This document shows positions 11,463-21,872 of a stretch of DNA of 64,000 nucleotides, one piece after another. The notes under the pieces were generated by a model, which saw only the letters and a program-made list of their open reading frames with translations, searched no databases and was not told the origin of the DNA. The DNA lies in the NCBI GenBank assembly GCA_011947345.1, contig JAAVTG010000597.1:48883-112882 (forward strand), written 5' to 3'. The stretch's first letter is position 1. The number at the start of each line of letters is the position of its first letter. The position numbers and the translations under genes were made by a program. This stretch comes from Phytophthora quininea. Lineage: Eukaryota; Oomycota; Peronosporomycetes; Peronosporales; Peronosporaceae.

Positions 11463-11486
11463 TACGATGTGATCGTGGTGGTGGGC

Positions 11487-13181
11487 TCAGGCTGCGGTCG
11501 CGTCGACGCTGGCGACCTCTATCGCCGTCAGATCCGCTGGTGAGAACACTGGTTTCACCGCGGTGGTGTCCGGCAGTACGGTCGGGGAAGTCGCCTGTGC
11601 CTGGCTTGTGGGAATCGGGGCTGCTTGACCTGGCGCCAGGCGCTGGATAAGCAGTTCTTGAAATGATTGTTGAGCTGCCGCCTGTTGTGTTAAAACCATT
11701 TGCGTCGTCCTAGTGAGCTCTGCGATGGCGGCGAGGACGCCTGAAGGTTGGTCCATGGCGCCGCTAGAAGCGACCACCGCTGTGGATTCCGAGGAATATC
11801 GAACTGTCCGAGCGGGTGAATCTGCTACTGAATCTGGATCCGGAAGAGGCGCGGCCTCTGGGGAGGCACGTGGTGCCGTTTCGTTCGTTACGGTAGCCAC
11901 AGCGGCAGCTATGTTTGCACCCGTTGCCACCGATGGCGCGACGCGCCACATAAAGGCTGCAAAGTCCCGGCAAGTCGCATGACTGGCAACGGCAGGGACG
12001 TGAGATGGAAGTGGCCGTCCACGGGACATCCCGATTGCCAACAACTCGGAAGGTGCTTCCTGGTCGACCTCGATGTCTTCATCCATCCGCGTCGCAGCCC
12101 GAGCAGGGCCAATGTACTTCCGTGCGTAACCAAGTGGGCTGATGTGGACCACCCTGCCATATTCTGACACCATGCACAGTTCCTCTCGGCAGAAGTCGAT
12201 GGTGGAGTCAGATCCAGTGGGTACAAACGTCTCATCGAGGACCCTCTTGACTTCATCGTCCGAACCGTCCGGAATAATCAACTCCGCCCACCGTGAGCGA
12301 AATCGGCTTAAACGTCGAGACGGTTGGGCCGTCGCGGAGACGCCATGACACCAACCCGCCACAAATTCGTCCCGTGAGATGCGTTGTGTCCAGGCCGTGT
12401 TGCACGCAATCGCAACATGCGTGGGTGGCAGGCCAACGTGGCCACGCAACGCCACGATGCAAATGTAGCCACAACTAGGTTGGAGGCTGGCACCTGTGGC
12501 CGCGAGGAACGTAGCACCGCGCGTCGGGAGATACGCCACAACTTGGCCAGTGAGAAACACGTCGAGCTGAACCTCGCGGTATGTGCGAGTTCCGCACGAT
12601 AAATAGCAGGTGCTAAATCGTAGGAAACGAAAGAGCAACAGCAGTGGTCGGTCTTGAGTCTCGATGCTGAGGGCCTCGGACGGCCGTGTTAACCGGGAGT
12701 AGGGGATGACGACTGGTGTTGTCGCCAGTGTCGCCGCCTCCCCGAGGCGGGACAAATCCGAATCGAAGTCGGCCGAGTAGAATATCAGCTGGCACAGCCA
12801 CCCTGGGGTGCGCGAGGAGTCATCCACGACGAAAACGCTGCGGTGGTCTTTGGTGATGTATCGAGGCTCCTGGAGACGGGCGTAAATGGGACCGTCCCAA
12901 TCGCCCTCGTCCAGTTCCGATGGGCACTCGAGGCGGACGAGATGGTTGCGCAGAGCGTCGCTGCGCGTGATAGCCGCCGGGGGTTCACCATAAAATTCCT
13001 GGGGCCCGGCCCCTTGTCTTCTCGCACGGGGACTCCGAGTCCAACAGCTCCGAGCTGTTTGCGTGTTTCTGGCGAGTTCGCGAATGCCGTGCATTCTCCC
13101 GCAGCCGGAAACATCCGGTTCGGTTCGCCGGTCCGCTGGACCGGTTTGCCGAACCGTGCACATCCGCGATCTTGTCTGCAT
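11487..13181 (-). CDS. Gag-like ORF1 of the DIRS/Ngaro-like element
   Basis: This 564-codon open frame begins in repeat A1 and fills the element's 5' end. It has no recognised catalytic domain. The N-terminal third is globular and rich in Arg/Leu. The last 150 residues are Ala/Pro/Thr-rich with a glutamine run (QQAAAQQSFQELL), as in many gag proteins. Start uncertain: several ATGs occur in the first 40 codons, two of them within the repeat. The role is inferred only from position. Confidence 0.6.
   Translation of the reverse strand: MQTRSRMCTVRQTGPADRRTEPDVSGCGRMHGIRELARNTQTARSCWTRSPRARRQGAGPQEFYGEPPAAITRSDALRNHLVRLECPSELDEGDWDGPIYARLQEPRYITKDHRSVFVVDDSSRTPGWLCQLIFYSADFDSDLSRLGEAATLATTPVVIPYSRLTRPSEALSIETQDRPLLLLFRFLRFSTCYLSCGTRTYREVQLDVFLTGQVVAYLPTRGATFLAATGASLQPSCGYICIVALRGHVGLPPTHVAIACNTAWTQRISRDEFVAGWCHGVSATAQPSRRLSRFRSRWAELIIPDGSDDEVKRVLDETFVPTGSDSTIDFCREELCMVSEYGRVVHISPLGYARKYIGPARAATRMDEDIEVDQEAPSELLAIGMSRGRPLPSHVPAVASHATCRDFAAFMWRVAPSVATGANIAAAVATVTNETAPRASPEAAPLPDPDSVADSPARTVRYSSESTAVVASSGAMDQPSGVLAAIAELTRTTQMVLTQQAAAQQSFQELLIQRLAPGQAAPIPTSQAQATSPTVLPDTTAVKPVFSPADLTAIEVASVDATAA
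12992..13161. repeat. Split direct repeat A1
   Basis: 170-base partner of 5906-6075. It marks the 5' end of the element on the minus strand. Confidence 0.9.
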
Positions 13182-13730
13182 CAGAAGATGATTTGTCTGC
13201 TTGATAAAATATACACACCACGCACAACTTGTAGATGTCGAAGACTTTTTACAAACCGGTGGCGGACATGACCGGATGTTTTACTCGGAGTTTGTTTTCG
13301 GTCAAAACTCCGGTCAGTGCGGAACTCCGGGTAAGTTGATTACTGCTGCACTTCTCCGTGTTCGTGGGAAATAAGCACAGAAGCAGGCATTAGCCATGAA
13401 CTATGTATTAACGTTGAAGTCCCGCCCGACAAAAATGATCAAATCTCAAGGTCGCTCGCTCGCAAATGGCGACGGCAATGGCGCTATTATCGCCGAAATG
13501 AGGGCCTAGGTGCTGTGCACCGACGACGAACGAGCTGGCTTTTGCTTACTGTCCCAGCATTTTGACCGTGATACGCTACAGAGGCGAGCGTCAGACATAA
13601 AGGTGATCCAGTTTAGCTGCTTTCTCTTTCGTGACGTGTTTGTTTCCTGCAGATAACATCAACGTGGTGATCATACGGTTCGCCCTACCATAACGCGCAA
13701 TTTGCATACTAAAACAGCCTGACCACGCGT
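13162..13730. other. Intergenic, nothing recognised
   Basis: Only short frames occur and no motif stands out until the effector-upstream box at 13731. Confidence 0.4.
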
Positions 13731-13745
13731 GGCAGATCCTGTTCG
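13731..13745 (+). promoter_or_regulatory. Effector-upstream motif GGCAGATCCTGTTCG
   Basis: This 15-base box lies 146 bases before the start at 13891. Copies in the matching orientation precede four other effector loci in the window. Confidence 0.5.
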
Positions 13746-13890
13746 ATGCTTGATTAGCGCAGATCAATGTCCATGGAACATAGTGATGTTCCATGGTGAT
13801 GAACTCGACAGCTGGAAGTCTCTGGCAGACACAAGACGTCACTCAACACTGCCGGACAACTCGTAGACCTCCAGTCCTCAACTCAAGACC

Positions 13891-14286
13891 ATGTGAGCGC
13901 TCTATCACCTGGTTCTGGTTCTGATCGTGCTATTTACTACGAGTTGCACTGACTAAGTTGAGCGCCGGTCCCTTTGCGTTGTCGATTCCGAAGAGAGAGG
14001 ACCTCTTTGAAGGAAAAGGCCATGTCCAAGGCCGGAATTGCGAAGATGAGTTTAAATTCATCCTGGACAATCTGAAATCAATGAAGTTCTCCGGCACGAA
14101 GGCATACTGTACAAAGCCCACCGACTATACAAGGTGATTAAGGAGGGCAAAAACCACGGCGAGATCCTCGCCAAAATAAAGACGTCAAGGTTTTCGAACA
14201 AGGATGACTTAGCGTACGTGAAATTCCAGGCGATGCTGAATATAGTCAACCGCCAGAATGAGCAAGCGGCTACGACGAATGTGTAA
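13891..14286 (+). pseudogene. RxLR-like effector pseudogene
   Basis: ATG at 13891 is followed at once by TGA. The frame then reads a hydrophobic secretion-like stretch (ALYHLVLVLIVLFTTSCTD), another stop, and ERRSLCVVDSEERG, a degenerate RxLR plus EER pair. At least one frame change later, the C-terminal block IKEGKNHGEILAKIKTSR leads to the stop at 14284-14286. Layout and upstream motif match the intact family members. Several stops and frameshifts make this an old pseudogene. Confidence 0.7.
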
Positions 14287-14736
14287 GGATGTGCCATCAA
14301 GCAAACGCGCGAAAACAAATAAGCAGCGAATATGAAGTTTTATCTTTCTTTTTTCAGCGACAAGCTGCGCGCTTTTAGCAGCAAATGTCCTGTAGCAATC
14401 ATCAAAGGCAATAAGTATGCTTGATCCTACCACAGGCTCGGGTTTTGATCTACGTCCGGACGTTAGTGACGAAACTTTGGATGGTTGTGGTTGCTTTTAG
14501 TTGACCCCGTTCACTCTGCCTTCGATCGTCACTCGACGTTCTCGACCCCATATTTTCTTCTCGTTGATGCTTGGATTATCACCAGAGCACTTGACCACCG
14601 TTCCTTTATTTTGTAGATACAGCCGTTGTGACCGTATTCGGTTGCCTGAAATCGCCAATGGCCAACGTCCACAGATGAAAACAAAGCCCGCCATCGATGG
14701 TAGCTCAATCCCGAGACGGATAAAACTCGAGCAAAA
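14287..14736. other. Intergenic, nothing recognised
   Basis: No supported feature; presumably includes the transporter's 3' untranslated region near 14700-14736. Confidence 0.4.
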
Positions 14737-16511
14737 TCAACACGTGGAACGAGATTGCACATCTGCATCTTTCTCGGACGACTCCACGCTGTCATTCACT
14801 ACTACGTACTTGATCCGATTCGAAAAGATGAGCTGGATCTGCTCCAGCTCCAGACCTTTCGTTTCTGGCAGTTGTCTCCACAAGTAGACAATTCCACAGA
14901 GCGAGAAGCCCGCATACAACCAGAATGTGCCATATGAAGCCAACGCCTCGATCGTAGACAGAAATGTGAAGGATACTAACAAATTGGAGACCCAGTTCAC
15001 TGACGTAGAAACACTCAACGCCAAGCTGCGAACTTGGAGCGGGTAAATCTCCGCGTTTATAGTCCACGGCATGCAGCCCATCCCACTAGCGAAAAATGCA
15101 AGGTAGACAAACATTGTCAGTAGAATCGCCCAGCCAGTGTTGCGAGTGTCGTTTGGACACGAGTCGTACGACCATGCCGAGCCCTCGCAAAACCCGAGAG
15201 ACGACGACATCTCCGCTCCAGGCATACATAAATCAACCCCCATACTAGAGCAAAATCCACACGCAGCATTCGCAACACAATCAAAACACGTCGAAATGCC
15301 CGCGCACTCGCCAGTGCCAGACACCGCCACAGACCCCACTTCAGCGATGTAAAAACTCCCACCCAACGCAACGAGCGACAAGAACACACCAACCAAACTT
15401 CCTAAAGTAAGCGACCGACGACCGACGCGATCCACGAGGTAAATGCCGACGAAGGTGAAGATGAAGTTGCTGAAGGAGACGAGTGCGGACAACCAAATGG
15501 CGGTGGTGGGGTCTGTAAAGCCAGCCATTTGGATGATGGTGGCGCCGTAGTACATGACGGTATTGATGCCGCAAAGCTGCTGCAGACACTGCAGAATGCA
15601 GCCAAGTGTCAATGCCTGAACAACCACTGGAGACTTCATGAGCTCCCACGCATTGGGGTTGTCATCCTGCGAATTAGTCACTTCCGCCTTCATATGTTCC
15701 AGCTCCTTTTCCAATTCCTTTTCACTGTAAATTTTGACCAACACAGCGCGTGCTTCGTCTTCCTTTCCTTTGCTAACAAGATAGCGGGGACTCTCTGGTA
15801 GTATCAAGAATCCTACAAACTGAACAATTGCCGGAAGTGCAGCCAGACCCAGCATGTACCGCCAGCCTTCACTGGTCTCGGACAGTAGTGCGTCCAACAC
15901 ACTCGCGAAAAACTGGCCGCCAGTAACAAATGCCGAGTTGATGGACACGAGACGTCCTCGTATTTGCGGCGGTGACGCCTCTGCGATATATAACGGCACG
16001 GTAGTGGACGCGCAGCCGATACCGACCCCAACAACCAACCGACCAAGTAGCAGCTCTAGAAAGGAGCCTGCTAGCGCCATAAGGCCTGCACCGACTGTAA
16101 ATAACACTGATGACAGCAGAATCACTTTCCGTCGACCGAACTTGTGACTGCCAATCCCGCCAAGTACAGAGCCCGCAATTGCCCCACCCACAGCTGCCGC
16201 CACCACCGTCTCGCTTTGGAAAGAAGATAGAGCGAACCCCTGCGGACTCTGCAACAGCACCAACGCCCCTGATATCACCCCTGCATTAATATAATAGATA
16301 ATATCAGCACAGGGCGACAGTGAAGGCAGTTGGAGGAGTGATAATATACCGTGTCATAGCCAAAGAGGAAGCCGCCGATGGAGGCGCAGAGCGTCAGCAA
16401 GTAAACAAACAGTGACTGCGTTGGCTGAGGCGGACTGTCGTGGCGAGGCTTTGAGGATGGTGCAGTCTGGACAGGCGCGCGAGGGCCGTCACTATCGGTC
16501 GATGCAGCCAT
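14737..16511 (-). CDS. MFS sugar/myo-inositol proton symporter with PSI-like loop
   Basis: This predicted plasma-membrane transporter has 12 membrane segments in two exons: 16511-16350 (MAASTD ... LFGYDT) and 16280-14737. Family signatures include FGYDT, KFGRRKVIL, PESPRYL, DRVGRRSLTL and PETKGLELEQ. Between segments 9 and 10 lies a Cys-rich extracellular insert (CAGISTCFDCVANAACGFC ... ) resembling the PSI domain of plant INT and animal HMIT inositol transporters. GMGCMPWTINAEIYPL also fits that group, so myo-inositol is the likely substrate. Oddity: joining canonical GT and AG sites leaves the frame one base short at GYDT/GVISG, so either this copy has a one-base loss or splicing is unusual. 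Confidence 0.8.
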
Positions 16512-16560
16512 ACTCGGCAGCGTGGATTAAAGTCGTTGTTAAATAAAGGACGCCTTGCCC

Positions 16561-16586
16561 GATCAGGTATTTTGGAGGGTTAGGTT
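16561..16586 (+). repeat. Left terminal inverted repeat of the MULE
   Basis: Begins GATCAGGTATTTTGGAGGG. It pairs with the reverse complement of 21083-21108 at 22 of 26 positions. Confidence 0.75.
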
Positions 16587-16913
16587 TACCACAAAACACG
16601 TATTTTCCAGTTCTGCTGCCAGGTATGTTCCAGGTATGATTTTACTGCACAAAATATGCGGTAATTTATATTTATCTGACCAAAATAGGTATTGTCCAGT
16701 TGGTATACCTGGAATATCCATATGCGCAGTACAACGACAAAATCCGATGTGACGAGAGGAAGTGGTTGGCGGCATGAACAGAAAGCATTTTTACGAGATT
16801 GTGCCCAATCAGATTAGTGTGTGATGTCCAGGTATGCTAGAGAGCTACAACAGATATGTGATAGGTATTGGCCATGTATTAGAAGTTAACCCTCACGTCA
16901 CTGATCGATGACC

Positions 16914-19900
16914 CTACGCTTCCTCAATCTCCATGCTGAAGACTGACTGCAGCATTTTCCAACGAAGCTCAGTGATGCCTGCTGATGAGAAGTCGTCATG
17001 CACCTTGGTCGCGACGCGACGCCAAAACTGAAGACACACAAAGATACCGCAACTGCTCCCGTCATTTTGGCGTGGCGTCCTCTCAGTAGTTAGTTTGTAC
17101 CTTCCATCAAGAACGTCACTGTTTAGTTCCGTAGCGATACTCTTGAGCACTTTCATAGTCTTCCTCGTGTTCAAGCTGTCGTAGACGATAATTTGCTTCG
17201 TAACTCTAGCCACGACAATGCAAACCCAGTGTGTCTGGTCGAAATTGACCGGTATGAATACGTAGTCATTGGTTTGTATCGCCTCTCCGATTTTCACAAA
17301 GGTTTCCACCGAGAAAGTAGCTTCATCCACGGCAGCACTTTCGCTCACGCTTGCCACGACAACGCATGAATTGTTCTTAAAGCGCACCTGTAGATAGCAC
17401 GCGAACGCTTGTGTCGACGCGTCGCTCAACCACGTGCCACTTCGAAAGCGGTAAAGATCACAGTATTTTGCTGCCGACAGTCCAGGAACATCGGCATAGG
17501 GCCACTTTGCTTTCAGAATGTTCTCTACAAGAGTTACCGCTTCCGTGCATTCCACTTGCTGTTGAACCTCGTTAAGAAGCCAGGTGCAACACCGGATTCC
17601 ACCATCACATATTTTCTGCAGGTTCCACAGCCATTTCATAGCTTCGATTTGTTCTCGCTCAAAAGTTCCAACTTTATCCAACACTACGACCACATTATCT
17701 GCATGGATGTCGCCTTCCCCGTCAATTGCAATCTCCTCGCGAACCGGCTTACCATCGTTAAGCGTTTTCTTCGTGTTTTTAAGACGCTCAAGCATCTCAT
17801 CCACCGTGGCTTCTGGTATCCGGAAGCGAATGATATCCGCAACAAAAGACGGGTCGACAGACCATGTGAACGAGCAGGACTTGCTGTGAAATCTGACTTG
17901 ATGCGTATGTAAGTAAGACCGTACTTCAGCTAGGTTTGGCATGATCTCCTCTAGACAAACCACAATGTCGCACACATCTTTGTCTCGGAGCAGCCCACGC
18001 AAACGCATGCATCGATTATACTCTTTTAACGCTCCACGCGCAGCGTTACGCCGTGCTTCACGGTTCAATCTTGGTCGACCCACTACTGGTGCCTTTCCAT
18101 TCAGCTTCACCACAACTCCACACGAAATATCTGCTTGGAATGTGTGAGAAACTGCTACTTGCGTTGGAGGAACTTGTGAGTCTGTACTACCACTGCCACA
18201 GATTTCGGAGTCGCTGCTGCGATCTCCCTCTCCTGTGTGTCTGCTTGTATTGCTGCAGATCGTACTCGTTTCGTGGGAATCGATCGCCCCGTGGTCGTCA
18301 CTGCTGGCAACTGCAGAAACTACGCTCAGTGGTTTGCCATTGCGTAGGTTGTGCCACCAATCATCAAACTGAGTCATCACTTCTTCGAATGACTCATCGG
18401 GAAAAGCGGCGAGTTCGTTGCTAATCCGACCAAAAATTTGCTGCGCCCGTCGAAACTTTTCACGCTCGCTCATGGCACCCGCGCTGTGATTCACATCCGG
18501 CTTGAATATCTTCGCCTTGAAGGGAGACTCTAACACTGTCACTTGGTCGGTGCTGCATCGAGTTTGGCCGAACCATCTGCAATACGACCGCAAGCAAATA
18601 AATATGTCAGATACCTGGACGATGCCTGGACGATACCTGGATAAACTGGACATACCTGGGTTCTATAGACGAAAAGGGAACGATAAACGCACTTCCAGTC
18701 GATCGCTTGTACACCATAGCATGGCGACACGGAAGTTTCATGGTCTGGGAGAACTCGCAGTCGCATTGAAGAGTGTCCTTCTGCAGCTGATGTTCGTGGT
18801 TTCCGTTGGAGACAATTACATAGTCCTTGAACAAGTAGCCAGCAGAAATATCCAAATTGGACGCAACCTTGTACTGCGTCTCAATTGCCTCAGCCACCCA
18901 ACGCGTTGTCATGCCTATGACGATGTTCATCTCCTCCGAATACTCCGTATTCCTCAGGGTACCTGGCATCTCCACGCGAGTCGAATATTCTTCCTCGATT
19001 TTCCGTTGCCACGACAGAAGAGTTTCAAGACTCGACAACATTGTGAAGTGGCCCTTGATGGTTTTCTTGACAGTCCCAAAAAAACTCTCCACGCGGTTGT
19101 TCGTATGGTTATTGAAGTGAGGAAGCTCGGTGCGATAAGCCATCACCCACATCTCGGCGCAGGAGTCCCAATTAGCCACAAAATACTCCCAGAGCCTTGT
19201 ACTTCCGTCACGACACGACAAGCTCTTGAACTCATCTTTAAACAAGTCATAGCTCTCGATTGTCCGAGCGTACGTCATGTTATGAACAAGACGTTTCAAC
19301 TGCGCGACAACGTCTTTTGGATACGACCCATTCTTCCCCTTTTGCACCACGTCATGCAGCCATTTGATAACGTGAAAGTGGCAGAGAAAAACGTTGGCCT
19401 CGGGTAACTTTCGTTTGATCACCTCCACTTCCCTCATGTCCTTATCCACGATTACGATACGAACAAGTCTCCAGTGCTCGTTTGCCCGCTTGAAATGATC
19501 GATCGCTTTCAACATATGCCAATCTGACGTAGTTTCCAGGAACGAATACTGCACAGGCTGACCACGACCCAACTGATCCATTGCAACAATTGAGATAAGT
19601 TGGTAGTTGTATCTGCACAAATACATTCAATACCTGGACAAAACTCGATAATACCCGGAGATTACGTACTTATTTGTCTTGTGCGTGCAGTCCATTTGCA
19701 CAACTTCTGGAAATGTGTCCACTATTGCACGCATATGTGCGGTTGTAAAGGAGATAACTCCTGTCTGGCCACGAGAATTTTCATTGACAGTGGACACATT
19801 CTTCGAGCACTTCAGAATAAAATTGAGCACTACCTCAGCTACAGCTTCATCGTCGGAAAGCTGCATTCCTACACGGACAGTACGAACATGTTAGACATTT

Positions 19901-20953
19901 GGTCATTGCAGCAGTGATTGCAGAAGTGCGTACCTGACTTTCGAATCCGATTCACCAGATTTCGGACGTCATCCATCGTAACACGATGCGTTGAATTGTC
20001 ACGAATGTAGTCGTAAATTCTGGAGTTCCCGGCTTGCGCTTCAACTAACAGCTCGATTCCTGGCATCAGTGGGGAATTTCCAGGTACCTGGCGAATACCT
20101 GGGTAAGACCTGTACACATCCGTGCTGATGGCATGGTTGTGTCGATAATCTTCGCGGGCAAGACGAATACTCCACTGACCACCGCTATCTTGCGCTAGCT
20201 GAACCAGAAACTGGAACGGACACCCTGCACGCCGCAACTTGTGAGCGGTACGGGTCCCACCTCCACGCTCTCGCTCTCGCCAGCCGTGAGTGCAGATGTA
20301 TTTGCGCTGGTACAACTTGAACTTCGTGGGCACGAGCGGGATGTCTTCGTCTTCACGGCCTTGATACTGCACTTGAGAACGCAGTGTGTTGTTTCGCCGA
20401 TTAACGTTGATGTTCTCCGATACAACCAGCTTTTGCTTAGTGCCATCCATGTATCGCTTCAGATCGGCTTCAAACAATTCCCAGGTTGCTTGCCCAGCTT
20501 CAAATGCAGGCACCAGGACTTCCACTTCTTCTTCTTCTTCGCTTTCATCTCCGACATCCGATATCGAGCGTTTCTTCTTAGCGCGAGTGACGGCTGAAAT
20601 CGGCTTCGCTCCATCTTGACCACTGTCCAAAGCCAAGTCTTCACCAGATGCAACAGCCTCTCCTTCCTTGCTCGCACCTCCTTCATCCTCTCCGGCTTCC
20701 CCTTCGTCCTCCTCAGCTTCCCCCTCTTCGTTGTTCTCCCCCGCTCCTCGTCATCCGCACTCTCTCTACCGTCTTCGTCATCCGCTTCCCGTTTATTGAG
20801 AACTTGAGCTATCGCTTGCGCCTTCTGTGACCGAGTCCGAGCAGACCTGACGCGCTGCATACGATCCTCCTCAGCCGTCTTTGCCTCCTCCTCGCGCCGA
20901 GCTTCCTCCGCCATCCGCTGCTTGATATGCGCGGTGTTCTGGGTGCGCGCCAT
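16914..20953 (-). CDS. MULE transposase fused to Ulp1-type cysteine protease
   Basis: Order from the start at 20953: a basic/acidic N terminus; a zinc-binding domain (CTHGWRERERGGG ... AGCPF ... YRHNH); DDE catalytic residues in QMDCTHK, VIVDKDM and NNRVESFFG; a SWIM finger (CDCEF ... LPCRH); a linker; then a C48 Ulp1 protease with THWVCI (His), IVYDSLN (Asp) and RQNDGSSCGIFVC (Gln, Cys). Introns at 19869-19933, 19613-19669 and 18577-18655 have GT-AG ends and keep phase; a fourth near 20044-20112 is possible. A one-base loss in a G run near 20742 breaks the frame between the N terminus and the rest. Otherwise the copy is intact. Confidence 0.85.
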
Positions 20954-21082
20954 CTCCTCTCCTACCGGAAGCCAGTTTTCCCGAATGAGTGGCTGGCAAG
21001 AAGGAAAGAAAAATAAAAACGGTAATTTACTTCAGTTTGCATACCTGGAAAATACTAACAGGGATACCCGGGTTATACCTGA

Positions 21083-21108
21083 TACCTAACCCTTCATAAT
21101 ACCTGGTC
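21083..21108 (-). repeat. Right terminal inverted repeat of the MULE
   Basis: Ends ...ATAATACCTGGTC on the plus strand; partner of 16561-16586. Confidence 0.75.
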
Positions 21109-21397
21109 GGAAAGGTTTTCGTTAAATAAATATAGATATTGGTTTAAAAAAGTATCAAATCTAAAGTTAAGACAAGCTGGTGATGCCAGTCCTTGCTTTG
21201 GCGGCTTCGCTTTCGTTGGTTGGAAGATAAGAGAGAATCATAGCACCACCGCCGGTCGTCAGTTATATGCATTGTGATCTTGCGTACTGTTGGTTAGATG
21301 CACGCATCAAATTGCGAGCTCCTAACGTCAAAGTAGCCATCTTCAGTGGTCAATGTAGCCATATCGCCCTTGGTGATCGACGGCTTCCCCTCATGCG

Positions 21398-21700
21398 ATG
21401 CCGCTGACAGCGGCGCTGCTTCTAGCAGTCGCGCTCGCACTTTTGACGCAGCACAAGCGCAGAGAAAGACCTCTGGGGCTCATTTGGGTCAAGTTCATCA
21501 TCGTCAAGGGCGGAAAGTATAAGTATGTGAAGTGCATTCACTGCGACCGCTTGGTGGAAGGTTTTCAGCCGTCTCGAGCTTTGGAAAGCTATGCCAGGAC
21601 ATGCAAAAAATCAGAATTCCTTCGCAAGCAGTTCAAGATTGCTGATAAGGCCAAGCGTCAATTCAGTGTGACATCAACTGAAGCAAGCAGCGACGTTTGA
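21398..21700 (+). pseudogene. BED-finger fragment, probably from a hAT-type transposase
   Basis: A 100-residue frame contains GLIWVKFIIVKGGKYKYVKC-IHC followed by SRALESYARTCKK. This fits a BED zinc finger (aromatic residue, C-x2-C, then H-x(3-5)-C), except that the usual His is missing (YARTC). Such fingers begin many hAT transposases. No transposase body follows, so this is an isolated fragment. The hydrophobic stretch before it is probably chance. 21109-21397 and 21701-21895 contain nothing else I recognise. Confidence 0.45.
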
Positions 21701-21872
21701 CTGTTCTTCGCTTCCAGGCCACTGCATTATTTTATCGTACGTCTTGCTCGAGTCTAGCAAACAAGTAAGTAAGCAATCTTTTCATAGGAAAATGTGCGTC
21801 GCTGACTTGACAGTTTCGCCTTTCATCAATAGTGTGTTGATAAAGATGCATGTATCGTATTCGTGGCGTGAA

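Larger units (their letters stand above)
5681..13161 (-). mobile_element. Tyrosine-recombinase retrotransposon (DIRS/Ngaro type), decayed
   Basis: Read on the minus strand, the order is repeat A1 (13161-12992), gag, CCCH finger, RNase H, reverse transcriptase, RNase H-like region, tyrosine recombinase, then repeats B1 (6152-6076), A2 (6075-5906) and B2 (5757-5681). A1-B1-A2-B2 split direct repeats plus a tyrosine recombinase are the hallmark of Ngaro/DIRS-group elements. These integrate by site-specific recombination instead of with an integrase, so no target duplication is expected. Several frameshifts divide every ORF, so the copy is probably dead. Confidence 0.85.
16561..21108 (-). mobile_element. 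MULE DNA transposon with Ulp1 protease
   Basis: Imperfect 26-base inverted ends (22 of 26 match) lie at 16561-16586 and 21083-21108 and bound one gene. It is assigned to Mutator-like elements by the DDE transposase, SWIM finger and N-terminal zinc-binding region. CCAGGTA/TACCTGG recurs inside both ends. I could not find a convincing 8-11 base target duplication next to the ends, so the exact termini may lie a few bases further out. Confidence 0.8.

Noticed and set aside
16540..16560. Target-site duplication of the MULE
   Set aside because: The bases left of 16561 and right of 21108 do not match over 8-11 positions.
18610..18660. Short spaced repeats resembling a CRISPR array
   Set aside because: Units are 7 bases, unevenly spaced, inside an intron of a MULE; no cas genes.
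21398..21460. Signal-peptide-like start before the BED-type finger
   Set aside because: A secretion signal is not expected on a transposase DNA-binding domain; probably a chance hydrophobic frame.
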